Origin: an uncultured Variovorax sp.
GTDB lineage: Bacteria; Pseudomonadota; Gammaproteobacteria; Burkholderiales; Burkholderiaceae
Direction of reading: 5' to 3'
DNA: 15,821 nucleotides
Assembly (NCBI GenBank): GCA_946478645.1
Contig: CAMLCW010000079.1
Location: 1-15,821, forward strand
In this document: positions 1-7,525 of the stretch, one piece after another
How positions within the stretch are numbered: position 1 is the stretch's first letter
How the letters are laid out: every line of letters starts with the position of its first letter
The notes under the pieces: generated by a model
Databases searched by the model: none
Told to the model about the DNA's origin: nothing
Seen by the model: the letters and a program-made list of their open reading frames with translations, nothing else
Translations under genes and position numbers: made by a program

Positions 1-1280
1 TGACCGACTGCAGCCCGCAACCGATCGGCGCCGCCGCGCCCAGGCCGCGCCGTTCGCGCCAGGCCAGCGTGGCCTGGGGCTCGCGCATCGTCACCGTCGG
101 CGGCGACGCGCCGGTGCGCGTGCAGTCGATGACCAACACCGACACGGTCGACGCCATCGGCACGGCCATCCAGGTCAAGGAACTGGCCCAGGCCGGCTCG
201 GAGATGGTCCGCATCACCGTCAACACGCCCGAGGCGGCGGCGCAGGTGCCCTACATCCGCGAGCAGCTCGACCGCATGGGCATCGACGTGCCGCTGGTCG
301 GCGACTTCCACTACAACGGCCACCGCCTGCTGACCGACTATCCGGCCTGCGCCGAGGCATTGAGCAAATACCGCATCAACCCCGGCAACGTGGGCAAGGG
401 CGACAAGAAGGACCGGCAGTTCGGCCAGATGATCGACGCCGCGATGCGCTGGAACAAGCCGGTGCGCATTGGCGTGAACTGGGGCAGCCTCGACCAGGAG
501 CTGCTCGCCAGCCTGATGGACACCAACAGCCAGCGTGCCGAGCCGTGGGAAGCCCGGCAGGTGATGTACGAGGCGCTGATCACCTCGGCCATCGAGTCCG
601 CGAAGCTGGCCGAATCGATGGGCATGGCCGGCAACCAGGTCATCCTGTCGTGCAAGGTGAGCGGCGTGCAGGACCTGATCTCGGTGTACCGCGAACTGGC
701 CAGGCGCTGCGACTATCCGCTGCACCTGGGCCTCACCGAGGCCGGCATGGGCACCAAGGGCACGGTGGCGTCGGCCGCGGCGCTTGCGATCCTGCTGCAG
801 GAGGGCATCGGCGACACGATCCGCGTCTCGCTCACGCCGCAGCCGGGCGAGTCGCGCACGCAGGAGGTGGTGATCGCCTCCGAAATATTGCAGGCGCTCG
901 GCCTGCGTGTGTTCGTGCCGAGCGTCACGGCCTGCCCGGGCTGCGGCCGCACCACCAGCACCACGTTCCAGGAACTCGCCAAGCAGATCGACGACTACCT
1001 GCGCATGCAGATGCCGGTCTGGCGCAAGAAGTACCCGGGCGTCGAGGCGATGAAGGTGGCCGTGATGGGTTGCATCGTCAACGGCCCCGGCGAGAGCAAG
1101 CACGCCGACATCGGCATCAGCCTGCCCGGCACCGGCGAGGCCCCCGCCGCACCGGTCTTCATCGACGGCGAGAAGGCCCTGACGCTGCGCGGCGACAATA
1201 TCGCCAACGAGTTCCACCAGCTCGTCGAAAACTACATCGAAAAGCGCTTCGGCCAGCCCCAGGCTGCCGACGTCGCCTGA
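1..1280 (+). CDS. ispG: 4-hydroxy-3-methylbut-2-enyl diphosphate synthase, 5' end just outside window
   Basis: IspG (GcpE) converts methylerythritol cyclodiphosphate to HMBPP in the cytosolic MEP isoprenoid pathway, using a [4Fe-4S] cluster. The cluster ligands are visible: Cys codons at 933 and 942 (CPGC) and at 1071 (GCIVNGPGE), with the catalytic-type Glu codon at 1092. The Cys-to-Glu spacing of 7 equals that of the E. coli enzyme; the second-to-third Cys spacing is longer (43 against 32), which fits the larger betaproteobacterial form. The frame is open to the left edge. An in-frame GTG at 69 is possible, but the first two bases (TG) are in frame to be the end of an ATG one base outside the window. 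That would add an Arg/Pro-rich leader of about 23 residues and give about 426 aa, so I favour a start just off the edge. It heads the ispG-hisS-yfgM-bamB-der run; hisS begins 12 bp after its stop. Family identification is firm and only the exact start is uncertain. Confidence 0.96.
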   Translation, partial: TDCSPQPIGAAAPRPRRSRQASVAWGSRIVTVGGDAPVRVQSMTNTDTVDAIGTAIQVKELAQAGSEMVRITVNTPEAAAQVPYIREQLDRMGIDVPLVGDFHYNGHRLLTDYPACAEALSKYRINPGNVGKGDKKDRQFGQMIDAAMRWNKPVRIGVNWGSLDQELLASLMDTNSQRAEPWEARQVMYEALITSAIESAKLAESMGMAGNQVILSCKVSGVQDLISVYRELARRCDYPLHLGLTEAGMGTKGTVASAAALAILLQEGIGDTIRVSLTPQPGESRTQEVVIASEILQALGLRVFVPSVTACPGCGRTTSTTFQELAKQIDDYLRMQMPVWRKKYPGVEAMKVAVMGCIVNGPGESKHADIGISLPGTGEAPAAPVFIDGEKALTLRGDNIANEFHQLVENYIEKRFGQPQAADVA

Positions 1281-1292
1281 CCACTTCTTCCC

Positions 1293-2615
1293 ATGGCTAA
1301 CAAGATCAATGCCGTCAAAGGCATGAACGACATATTGCCGGCGAGCGTGCCGCGCACCGACCGCCTACCCGATTCGGCCCTGTGGTCGTGGTTCGAGCAC
1401 ACCGTGCGGCAGCTGCTGTCGCGCTACGGCTACCAGTACATGCTGACGCCCGTGGTCGAGCCGACCGCGCTGTTCGTGCGCGGGCTCGGCGAGGTCACCG
1501 ACATCGTCGAGAAAGAGATGTACTCGTTCACCGACGCGATGAACGGCGACAAGCTCACGCTGCGCCCCGAGGCCACCGCCGGCATCGTGCGCGCGATGGT
1601 CGAGCACAACGCGCTCTACAACGGGCCGCTGCGCCTCTGGACGATGGGGCCGATGTTCCGCCACGAGCGCCCGCAGAAGGGCCGCTACCGGCAGTTCCAC
1701 CAGCTCGACGTCGAAGCGCTGGGCTTTCCCGGCCCCGACGTGGACGCCGAGCTGATCCTGATGGTGCGCGCGTTGTGGCGCGAACTCGGGCTCATCGAGG
1801 GCGAGCACGTGCGCCTGGAGGTCAACAGCCTGGGCCAGCCGGCCGAGCGGCAGGCGCACCGCGAAGCGCTGATCCGCCATTTCGAGGCACATGCGGAGCT
1901 GCTCGATGCCGATGCCCAGCGGCGGCTGCACAGCAACCCGCTGCGCATCCTCGACACCAAGAACCCCGCGATGCAGGCCGTGGTCGAGGCCGCACCGCAG
2001 CTGATGGATTTCCTTGGCGAGGAATCGCGCGCGCACTTCGATGCGGTGCGCGGCGTGCTCGACGCAGCCGGGTTGGCCTACCGCGTGAATCCGCGCCTGG
2101 TGCGCGGCATGGACTACTACAACCTGACGGTCTTCGAGTGGGTCACCGACCAGCTCGGTTCGCAGGGTACCGTCTGCGGCGGCGGCCGCTACGATGGCCT
2201 GATCGGCCAGATGGGCGGCAAGCCCGCGCCGGCCGTGGGCTTTGGCCTGGGCATCGAGCGGCTGCTGCTGCTGATCCAGGAACTGCGCCTGCCGGTCCCG
2301 GCCGCGTCCCCGACGGCCTATGCGGTCGTGCCCTCGGCCGCCGTGCTGCCGCAAGCCATGGCAGCGATCGAGCAGTTGCGTGCTGCCGGCGTCAGCGTGC
2401 TCCAGCATGCGGGCGGCGGCAGCATGAAAGCGCAATTCAAGAAGGCCGACGCGAGCGGCGCTCGCTATGCGCTGATCTTCGGCGAAGACGAACTCTCGCG
2501 CGGCGAGGTCACCGTCAAATCCCTGCGCGGCGGCGATGGCGAACAGCTGGCGCGGCCCCTTGCCGACGTGGCCGCCTGGGCCGCCACCCTACAATCCCCG
2601 GCTCCCAACACCTGA
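1293..2615 (+). CDS. hisS: histidyl-tRNA synthetase
   Basis: HisRS is the cytosolic class IIa synthetase that charges tRNA-His with histidine using ATP. The 440 aa product has the usual bacterial length. It shows class II motif 2 ([16 protein letters not shown], residues 122-137), the histidine-specific HisA region LVRGMDYYN (269-277), GGGRYDGL near 295, and motif 3 GFGLGIERL (316-324). An anticodon-binding alpha/beta domain fills roughly residues 340-430 and includes the [12 protein letters not shown] segment. The ATG at 1293 gives the canonical start region (KGMNDILP at residues 9-16). No clear Shine-Dalgarno precedes it, so coupling to ispG, which stops 12 bp upstream, is plausible. The yfgM-like gene starts 5 bp after its stop. 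The same window also holds hisZ, a non-charging paralogue of this fold. This gene keeps the tRNA-binding and aminoacylation motifs and is clearly the true synthetase. Confidence 0.98.
   Translation: MANKINAVKGMNDILPASVPRTDRLPDSALWSWFEHTVRQLLSRYGYQYMLTPVVEPTALFVRGLGEVTDIVEKEMYSFTDAMNGDKLTLRPEATAGIVRAMVEHNALYNGPLRLWTMGPMFRHERPQKGRYRQFHQLDVEALGFPGPDVDAELILMVRALWRELGLIEGEHVRLEVNSLGQPAERQAHREALIRHFEAHAELLDADAQRRLHSNPLRILDTKNPAMQAVVEAAPQLMDFLGEESRAHFDAVRGVLDAAGLAYRVNPRLVRGMDYYNLTVFEWVTDQLGSQGTVCGGGRYDGLIGQMGGKPAPAVGFGLGIERLLLLIQELRLPVPAASPTAYAVVPSAAVLPQAMAAIEQLRAAGVSVLQHAGGGSMKAQFKKADASGARYALIFGEDELSRGEVTVKSLRGGDGEQLARPLADVAAWAATLQSPAPNT
2590..2600 (+). promoter_or_regulatory. -10-like element TACAATCCCCG before yfgM-like gene
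   Basis: TACAAT at 2590-2595 matches five of six bases of the sigma-70 -10 consensus and is followed by CCCCG. It overlaps the last codons of hisS and sits 31 nt upstream of the next ATG. I see no good -35 box at 16-18 bp; TTGCCG at 2560 is 24 bp away. The same NAATCCC pattern at nearly the same distance precedes hflK and hisZ, which is the main reason to list it. An internal promoter is an inference. Confidence 0.3.
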
Positions 2616-2620
2616 AGCGC

Positions 2621-3313
2621 ATGGCAACCCATCTCGACCTCGAAGAACAGGAACAGCTTGACCAGCTCAAGCATTTCTGGAGCACCTACGGCACCCTGAT
2701 CACCTGGATCGTGCTGCTCCTGGCCGGCGCCTTCGTGGCCTGGAACGGCTGGCAGTACTACCAGCGCAGCCAGGCCGCGCAGGCCTCGGCGCTCTACGAC
2801 GAACTCGAACGCGGCGCGCAGGCCGGCGACGTCGAGCGCACCCAGCGCGTGCTGGGCGACATGAAGGAGCGTTTCGCGCGCACCGCGTACGCGCAGCAGG
2901 CCGGCCTGCTCGCGGCGAAGACCTTCTACGAGAAGGGCAAGCCCGAGGAATCGCGCGCCGCGCTCGAATGGGTTGCGCAAAACGCGGCCGACCCGGGCTA
3001 CAAGGCGGTCGCCAAGCTGCGGCTCGCGGCCGAACTGCTCGACAGCAAGTCGTACGACGAAGCGCTCAAGCAACTCGATGGCGAAGTGCCGAAGGAATTC
3101 GAGCCGCTCGTGGCCGACCGCAAGGGCGACATCTACATGGCGCAGGGCAAGCGCGAGCAGGCGCAAGCCGAATACCGCAAGGCCTGGACCGGCCTCGGCC
3201 CCACATCGGACTATCGGCGCCTCGTCGAATTCAAGCTCAATGCCTCGGGCGTGGACCCGAAGAGCCTTGCGCCCGTGATCACGGTCACGCCCGCCGCCCC
3301 CCAAACTTCCTGA
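2621..3313 (+). CDS. yfgM: YfgM-like tetratricopeptide inner-membrane protein (SecYEG ancillary subunit family)
   Basis: The 230 aa protein begins with a charged cytosolic segment rich in Glu, Gln and Leu. One transmembrane helix follows (about residues 24-44, GTLITWIVLLLAGAFVAW) and then a periplasmic domain of helical TPR-like repeats with many Ala, Glu and Lys residues. That is the DUF2133/TPR_21 architecture of E. coli YfgM, which associates with the SecYEG translocon and the periplasmic chaperone PpiD. The ATG at 2621 was chosen because the open frame extends far back inside hisS in a compositionally implausible way, while this start gives the family's N-terminus. Its position between hisS and bamB is the conserved one. 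The spacing is 5 bp after hisS and 7 bp before bamB. The tail is Pro/Ala/Thr-rich. The family is sure; a translocon role in this organism is inferred from homology. Confidence 0.93.
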   Translation: MATHLDLEEQEQLDQLKHFWSTYGTLITWIVLLLAGAFVAWNGWQYYQRSQAAQASALYDELERGAQAGDVERTQRVLGDMKERFARTAYAQQAGLLAAKTFYEKGKPEESRAALEWVAQNAADPGYKAVAKLRLAAELLDSKSYDEALKQLDGEVPKEFEPLVADRKGDIYMAQGKREQAQAEYRKAWTGLGPTSDYRRLVEFKLNASGVDPKSLAPVITVTPAAPQTS

Positions 3314-3320
3314 TCGCACC

Positions 3321-4463
3321 ATGAATTTCAAGCGTTTCAAGCCTGAGTCGCGCGCACTGCGCGCGGGTTCCGCCCTCGTTCTGGTCGCCATGCTCGCTGC
3401 GTGCTCGGGCACCAGCAGACCCAAGCCCGCCGAACTGCCGCCGAACCCCTCGCTGTTCGGCGTGCGCCAGGCCTGGAGCGTTCGCATCCCGGCCGTGAAG
3501 TTCCCGCTGGCCGTCGACGTGAGCGGCGACACCGTGACCGTCGCGGGCAGCGACGGCACCGTGGTCGCCATCGATGCCCGTGCCGGCCGCGAGACTTGGC
3601 GCGCCAATGCGGGCGCACCGCTGGCCGCCGGCGTCGGCAGCGACGGATCGCTGGCTGCCGTCGTCACGGAGAACAACGAACTGGTGGCGCTCGAGGGCGG
3701 CAAGGTCCTGTGGAAGCAGCGGCTCACGGCGCAGGCCTTCACCGCGCCGCTGGTGGCCGGCCGCCGCGTCTTCGTGCAGACCGCCGACCGCAGCATCAGT
3801 GCCTGGGACGGCCAGAGCGGCCGGCGCCTGTGGCTGCAGCAGCGCACGGCCGAGAACCTCGTGCTGCGGAAGTCGGGCGTGCTGATCGCTGTGGGCGACA
3901 CGTTGATCTCGGGCATCGGCGGCCGCCTGGTCGGCCTCAATCCGGCCAACGGCACATCGCGCTGGGAGGCCCCCATCGCGGCGCCGCGCGGCACCAATGA
4001 CGTCGAGCGCCTGGTCGACCTGACCGGCAGCGTGAGCCGCGTCGGCGACACCGTCTGCGCGCGCGCCTACTATGCGAACGTCGGCTGTGTCGACACGCTG
4101 CGCGGCCAGTTGCTCTGGAGCAAGCCGGCCGTGGGCGCAGAGGGCGTGAGCGGCAACGAAAGCTTCGTCTACGGCACCGAGGCCGACGGCAGCGTCACGG
4201 CCTGGCGCCGTGCCGACGGCGAGCGCGCCTGGCAATCGACCCGCTTCAAGCACCGCGTGCTGACCGGGCCGCTGGCCGTCGGCCGTTCGCTCGTCATCGG
4301 CGAGAGCACCGGCACGCTGCATTTCGTGTCGCGCGAGGACGGTTCGCTCCTCAACCGTGTGACGCCCGACGGCTCCGCCATCGCGGTGACGCCCGTGCTG
4401 TCCGACAACACGGTGGTCGTCGTGACCGCCAACGGCGGCGTGTTCGGCTACCGTCCCGAATGA
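3321..4463 (+). CDS. bamB: outer-membrane assembly lipoprotein BamB
   Basis: BamB is a periplasm-facing outer-membrane lipoprotein of the BAM complex. It binds BamA and helps insert beta-barrel proteins. The 380 aa product starts with a positively charged signal peptide followed by a hydrophobic stretch ending in the lipobox LAAC, so Cys28 is the expected lipidated residue. The rest is a run of beta-propeller (PQQ-like) repeats recognisable by recurring blade patterns such as VVAIDARAGRETW, ISAWDGQSGRRLW, LVGLNPANGTSRW and VTAWRRADGERAW, consistent with the eight-bladed propeller of the family. The last blade closes at the C-terminus (GVFGYRPE). It lies 7 bp after the yfgM-like gene and 48 bp before der, the conserved order in beta- and gammaproteobacteria. 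Translation from the ATG at 3321 is supported by the correctly placed signal sequence. Confidence 0.96.
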   Translation: MNFKRFKPESRALRAGSALVLVAMLAACSGTSRPKPAELPPNPSLFGVRQAWSVRIPAVKFPLAVDVSGDTVTVAGSDGTVVAIDARAGRETWRANAGAPLAAGVGSDGSLAAVVTENNELVALEGGKVLWKQRLTAQAFTAPLVAGRRVFVQTADRSISAWDGQSGRRLWLQQRTAENLVLRKSGVLIAVGDTLISGIGGRLVGLNPANGTSRWEAPIAAPRGTNDVERLVDLTGSVSRVGDTVCARAYYANVGCVDTLRGQLLWSKPAVGAEGVSGNESFVYGTEADGSVTAWRRADGERAWQSTRFKHRVLTGPLAVGRSLVIGESTGTLHFVSREDGSLLNRVTPDGSAIAVTPVLSDNTVVVVTANGGVFGYRPE

Positions 4464-4471
4464 TCTTCTGC

Positions 4472-4516
4472 AAGGCCCGACCATGAAAACCGCGCCAACG
4501 AAAGGCCGGCCATGAA
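4472..4516 (+). promoter_or_regulatory. duplicated ribosome-binding/start region before der, with 10-codon upstream ORF
   Basis: The segment AAGGCCCGACCATGAA (4472-4487) is repeated almost exactly as AAGGCCGGCCATGAA (4502-4516), so there are two AAGG-plus-ATG units about 30 bp apart. The second ATG (4512) opens der. The first (4483) is out of frame with der and encodes only [10 protein letters not shown] before a TGA at 4513-4515 that overlaps the der ATG as ATGA. The second unit decides the der start, because the first cannot be in frame. Whether the short upstream frame is translated and couples to der is unknown. Confidence 0.4.
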
Positions 4517-5852
4517 GCCGGTCGTGGCCCTGGTCGGGCGTCCGAACGTCGGCAAATCGACCCTGTTCAACCGCCTGACGCAGACGCGCGACGCCATCGT
4601 CGCCGACTTCGCGGGGCTCACGCGCGACCGCCACTACGGCAACGGCCGCCTGGGCAAGCACGAGTTCATCGTCATCGACACCGGCGGCTTCGAGCCTGAC
4701 GCGGGCAGCGGCATCTTCAAGGAGATGGCCAAGCAGACGCGGCAGGCGGTCGCCGAGGCCGATGTGGTGATCTTCGTGGTCGATGCGCGCGAAGGGCTCT
4801 CCGCGCAAGACCACGAGATCGCCAACGAACTGCGCCGCCTCGGCAAGCCCTGCGTGCTCGTCGCCAACAAGGCCGAAGGCATGCATGACGGCACGAAACT
4901 GGTCGACTTCTACGAGCTCGGCTTCGGCGAGGTGCACGGCATCTCGGCCGCGCACGGGCAGGGCATCCGCGACCTGGTCGAGCTCGCGCTCGCGCCGCTG
5001 AACCTGCCCGAGCCCGACGATGACGACGAGGAAGACGTCAACAAGCCGATCAAGCTCGCGGTGGCGGGCCGGCCCAACGTGGGCAAGTCCACGCTGATCA
5101 ACACCTGGCTCGGCGAAGAGCGGCTGGTGGCCTTCGACATGCCCGGCACCACGCGCGACGCCATCAGCGTGCCCTTCGAACGCAACGGCCAGCGCTTCGA
5201 GCTCATCGATACCGCCGGGCTGCGCCGCAAGGGCAGGGTGTTCGAAGCGATCGAGAAGTTCTCGGTCGTGAAGACGCTGCAGGCCATCGAGTCGGCGAAC
5301 GTCGTGCTGCTGCTGCTCGACGCAACCCAGGGCGTGACCGACCAGGACGCGCACATCGCCGGCTACATCCTCGAGAGCGGACGCGCGGTGGTGATCGCCA
5401 TCAACAAGTGGGACGCGGTCGACAGCTACCAGCGCGAGCAGATCCAGCGCCAGATAGAGACCCGGTTGCCGTTCCTCAAGTTCGCGGCGCTGCACTTCAT
5501 CTCGGCCATCAAGCGTCAGGGCTTGGGGCCGGTGTGGCAGGCCATCGCGCAGGCCCACAAGTCCGCCACCCGGAAGATGTCCACCCCGGTGCTGACGCGG
5601 CTGCTGCTCGAGGCGGTGCAGTTCCAGGCGCCCAAGCGCTCGGGCATGTTCCGGCCCAAGCTACGCTATGCGCACCAGGGCGGCATGAATCCGCCGGTGA
5701 TCGTGATCCACGGCAACTCGCTCGAGCACGTCACCGAAGCCTACAAGCGCTTCCTCGAGGGGCGCTTCCGCAAGGAGTTCGACCTTGTAGGCACGCCGCT
5801 TCGCATCCAGTTCAAGAGCTCGCAGAACCCGTTTGCCGACAAGGACGAATGA
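4512..5852 (+). CDS. der: ribosome-assembly double GTPase Der (EngA)
   Basis: Der is a cytosolic GTPase with two tandem GTP-binding domains, needed for maturation of the 50S subunit. The 446 aa protein shows GRPNVGKST twice, at residues 9-17 and 186-194. The G3 motifs are DTGG and DTAG, and the second-domain G4 is NKWD. A C-terminal KH-like RNA-binding domain runs from about residue 355 to the end. An acidic linker (EPDDDDEED, around 165-175) joins the two G domains. The first-domain G4 reads NKAE (residues 119-122) rather than NKxD. I recall this variant from betaproteobacterial Der proteins, but it could change guanine recognition. The length is shorter than E. coli Der (490 aa), which is normal for this group. 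The start is set by the second AAGG-ATG unit. It is the last gene of block 1; hfq follows after 165 bp. Confidence 0.97.
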   Translation: MKPVVALVGRPNVGKSTLFNRLTQTRDAIVADFAGLTRDRHYGNGRLGKHEFIVIDTGGFEPDAGSGIFKEMAKQTRQAVAEADVVIFVVDAREGLSAQDHEIANELRRLGKPCVLVANKAEGMHDGTKLVDFYELGFGEVHGISAAHGQGIRDLVELALAPLNLPEPDDDDEEDVNKPIKLAVAGRPNVGKSTLINTWLGEERLVAFDMPGTTRDAISVPFERNGQRFELIDTAGLRRKGRVFEAIEKFSVVKTLQAIESANVVLLLLDATQGVTDQDAHIAGYILESGRAVVIAINKWDAVDSYQREQIQRQIETRLPFLKFAALHFISAIKRQGLGPVWQAIAQAHKSATRKMSTPVLTRLLLEAVQFQAPKRSGMFRPKLRYAHQGGMNPPVIVIHGNSLEHVTEAYKRFLEGRFRKEFDLVGTPLRIQFKSSQNPFADKDE

Positions 5853-6017
5853 ATGCGCTTGGCGACCGATGGCTGCCGATGAGCGGCGAGAGGGTCGAAA
5901 GTTCCGCCTTTTGAGTGCCGTTATTTTTCAAAGGCCTTTGGCACCGGCTGCTGCAGCGCAGAAACCCTGTGTTAAGGTCCATCGCTCCAACAACTACTCT
6001 TGAACACGGAGAATATC
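5853..6017 (+). promoter_or_regulatory. der-hfq intergenic region, probable hfq promoter and leader
   Basis: This 165 bp gap is locally AT-richer than its surroundings. It contains a perfect 12-bp palindrome CAAAGGCCTTTG at 5929-5940, directly preceded by a T-run. A GTTAAGGTCC segment at 5971-5980 could hold a -10 box (TAAGGT, 5973-5978), but I cannot pair it with a convincing -35. A Shine-Dalgarno GGAG at 6008-6011 lies 6 nt before the hfq GTG. A 21-codon frame starting at 5849 in an ATGA overlap with the der stop runs to 5914. I see no terminator after der, so read-through into hfq is possible alongside an own promoter. Confidence 0.45.
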
Positions 6018-6263
6018 GTGAGCAATAAAGGGCAACTCCTACAAGACCCGTTTCTGAATACCCTGCGTCGCGAGCATGTACCGGTTTCCATCTATCTGGT
6101 GAACGGTATCAAGCTGCAGGGCCAGATCGAGTCTTTTGACCAGTATGTCGTGCTGCTTCGCAACACGGTGACACAGATGGTCTACAAGCACGCCATTTCC
6201 ACCATCGTGCCGGGTCGTGCCGTCAACTTCTCGGCCGCCGAGAACGACGACGCCGCCGCCTGA
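6018..6263 (+). CDS. hfq: RNA chaperone Hfq
   Basis: Hfq is the hexameric Sm-like chaperone that pairs small RNAs with mRNAs. The 81 aa product has the canonical core: [10 protein letters not shown] at residues 5-14, Sm1 around [21 protein letters not shown], and Sm2 with the YKHA signature that forms the proximal U-binding pore. It is shorter than the E. coli protein (102 aa) because the disordered C-terminal tail is reduced to about ten residues ending in acidic and Ala residues. The lateral rim reads RREH where E. coli has RRER, so one rim arginine is a histidine. The start is GTG at 6018, supported by a GGAG Shine-Dalgarno 6 nt upstream and by the normal Hfq N-terminus; a TTG at 6000 in the same frame would add residues the family lacks. 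A strong terminator follows the stop by 8 bp. Confidence 0.98.
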   Translation: MSNKGQLLQDPFLNTLRREHVPVSIYLVNGIKLQGQIESFDQYVVLLRNTVTQMVYKHAISTIVPGRAVNFSAAENDDAAA

Positions 6264-6271
6264 TCGCGCGG

Positions 6272-6300
6272 AGCGCGGCGGCAACCCCGCCGCGCTTTTT
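6272..6300 (+). terminator. Rho-independent terminator between hfq and hflX
   Basis: A 10-bp stem pairs AGCGCGGCGG (6272-6281) with CCGCCGCGCT (6287-6296) around a 5-nt loop. The run of five Ts at 6296-6300 follows. No mismatch is needed and almost all pairs are G-C. It should end or sharply reduce hfq transcription, so hflX would depend on partial read-through or on a start within the roughly 17 bp that remain before its initiation codon. Confidence 0.85.
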
Positions 6301-6317
6301 CCTTATCGAATTCCCGC

Positions 6318-7487
6318 TTGTCTGATCTGAACTCCCGCCAGGAAGGCGCCGCCGTTCTCGTCGGTGTCGATTTCGGGCTGCCCCATTTCGACAGCGAACT
6401 CGAGGAACTCGGCCTGCTCGCGCAGACCGCCGGCCTCGAACCCGTTGCGCGCCTGGTCTGCAAGCGCAAGGCGCCCGACGCCGCACTCTTCGTCGGCAGC
6501 GGCAAGGCCGACGAGATCAAGGAGCTCGCCGCCATGCACCGGGCGAGCGAGGTCATCTTCGACCAGTCGCTGAGCCCGGCGCAGCAGCGCAACCTCGAAC
6601 GCCAGCTCGACGTCGCGGTGTACGACCGCACCTTCCTCATCCTCGAAATCTTCGCCCAGCGCGCACGCTCGCACGAAGGCAAGCTGCAGGTCGAACTCGC
6701 GCGGCTGCAGTACCTCAGCACGCGCCTCGTGCGACGCTGGTCCCACCTCGAGCGCCAGACCGGCGGCGCCGGCGTGCGCGGCGGCCCGGGCGAGAAGCAG
6801 ATCGAACTCGACCGCCGCATGATCAACGAGTCGATCAAGCGCACGCGCGACCGCCTTGCCAAGGTGCAGAAGCAGCGCGGCACGCAGCGCCGCCAGCGCG
6901 AGCGGCGCGAGACCTTCAACATCTCGCTCGTGGGCTACACCAACGCGGGCAAGTCGTCTCTCTTCAACGCGCTGGTCAAGGCGCGTGCCTATGCGGCCGA
7001 CCAGCTCTTCGCGACGCTCGACACGACCACGCGCAACCTCTATCTCGGCGATGCCGGGCGCAAGGTGTCGATCTCCGACACGGTCGGCTTCATTCGCGAC
7101 CTGCCGCACGGCCTGGTCGACGCCTTCAAGGCCACGCTGCAGGAGGCCGTCGATGCCGACCTGCTGCTGCACGTGATCGATGCCTCCAATCCGCATTACC
7201 CCGAGCAGATGGCCGAGGTGCAGGCAGTGCTGCGTGAGATCGGCGCCGACGCCATCCCGCAGCTTCTGGTGTTCAACAAGCTCGATGCCCTTGAAAGCGC
7301 GCAGCATCCGCTGCATCTGCAGGACGAAATGGAAATCGACGGCGCACAGGTTCCCCGCATCTTTCTGAGCGCACGCAGCGGCGAGGGCCTGCCCTTGCTG
7401 CGCACCGAACTGGCGCGTCGGTCGGGTTCGCTCGACGCTACGATGACCCCAGAAGCGGACACTGAATTGCACGGTGAAGCCCGTTGA
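6318..7487 (+). CDS. hflX: ribosome-associated GTPase HflX
   Basis: HflX is a GTPase that binds the 50S subunit and splits stalled or heat-stressed ribosomes. The 389 aa protein has the N-terminal HflX domain with the glycine-rich signature (GGAGVRGGPGEKQIELDRR, around residues 150-170), a coiled helical segment, and the G domain. In the G domain, G1 is GYTNAGKSS (206-214), G3 DTVGF (254-258) and G4 NKLD (320-323), followed by a short C-terminal region. The start is TTG at 6318. The frame is open only back to the hfq stop, and no ATG or GTG lies near the family's N-terminus (SDLNSRQEGAAVLVGVDFG). There is no recognisable Shine-Dalgarno, and the terminator T-run ends 17 nt before it, so weak or coupled translation is likely. 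It is followed by hflK at 38 bp. The function is firm and the start moderately so. Confidence 0.95.
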   Translation: MSDLNSRQEGAAVLVGVDFGLPHFDSELEELGLLAQTAGLEPVARLVCKRKAPDAALFVGSGKADEIKELAAMHRASEVIFDQSLSPAQQRNLERQLDVAVYDRTFLILEIFAQRARSHEGKLQVELARLQYLSTRLVRRWSHLERQTGGAGVRGGPGEKQIELDRRMINESIKRTRDRLAKVQKQRGTQRRQRERRETFNISLVGYTNAGKSSLFNALVKARAYAADQLFATLDTTTRNLYLGDAGRKVSISDTVGFIRDLPHGLVDAFKATLQEAVDADLLLHVIDASNPHYPEQMAEVQAVLREIGADAIPQLLVFNKLDALESAQHPLHLQDEMEIDGAQVPRIFLSARSGEGLPLLRTELARRSGSLDATMTPEADTELHGEAR

Positions 7488-7492
7488 TTGGG

Positions 7493-7503
7493 CACAATCC
7501 CGC
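7493..7503 (+). promoter_or_regulatory. -10-like element CACAATCCCGC before hflK
   Basis: CACAAT at 7493-7498 followed by CCCGC sits 33 nt upstream of the hflK ATG, just after the hflX stop. TTGCAC at 7467-7472 resembles a -35 box, but the spacer would be 20 bp, which is too long. It is listed because the same motif at almost the same distance precedes the yfgM-like gene and hisZ. It may be an internal promoter for hflKC. Confidence 0.3.
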
Positions 7504-7525
7504 CACTGACAAGAGAACGAAGCGA

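Noticed and set aside
1382..2620. Long in-frame N-terminal extension of the yfgM-like frame inside hisS
   Set aside because: The extension is Arg/Ala/Gly-rich antiphase translation of hisS. The natural start at 2621 gives the family N-terminus and membrane helix.
3285..5558. 757-codon minus-strand open frame, antisense to bamB and der
   Set aside because: It is a high-GC shadow of two well-identified genes. Its translation is rich in His, Arg, Asp, Ala and Gly with no recognisable domain, as expected from the antisense of G/C-ending codons.
5938..5954. Sigma-54-like promoter TTGGCAC...CTGC upstream of hfq
   Set aside because: The spacing between the GG and GC dinucleotides is 11 bp rather than the required 10, and the -12 half lacks the TTGC form.
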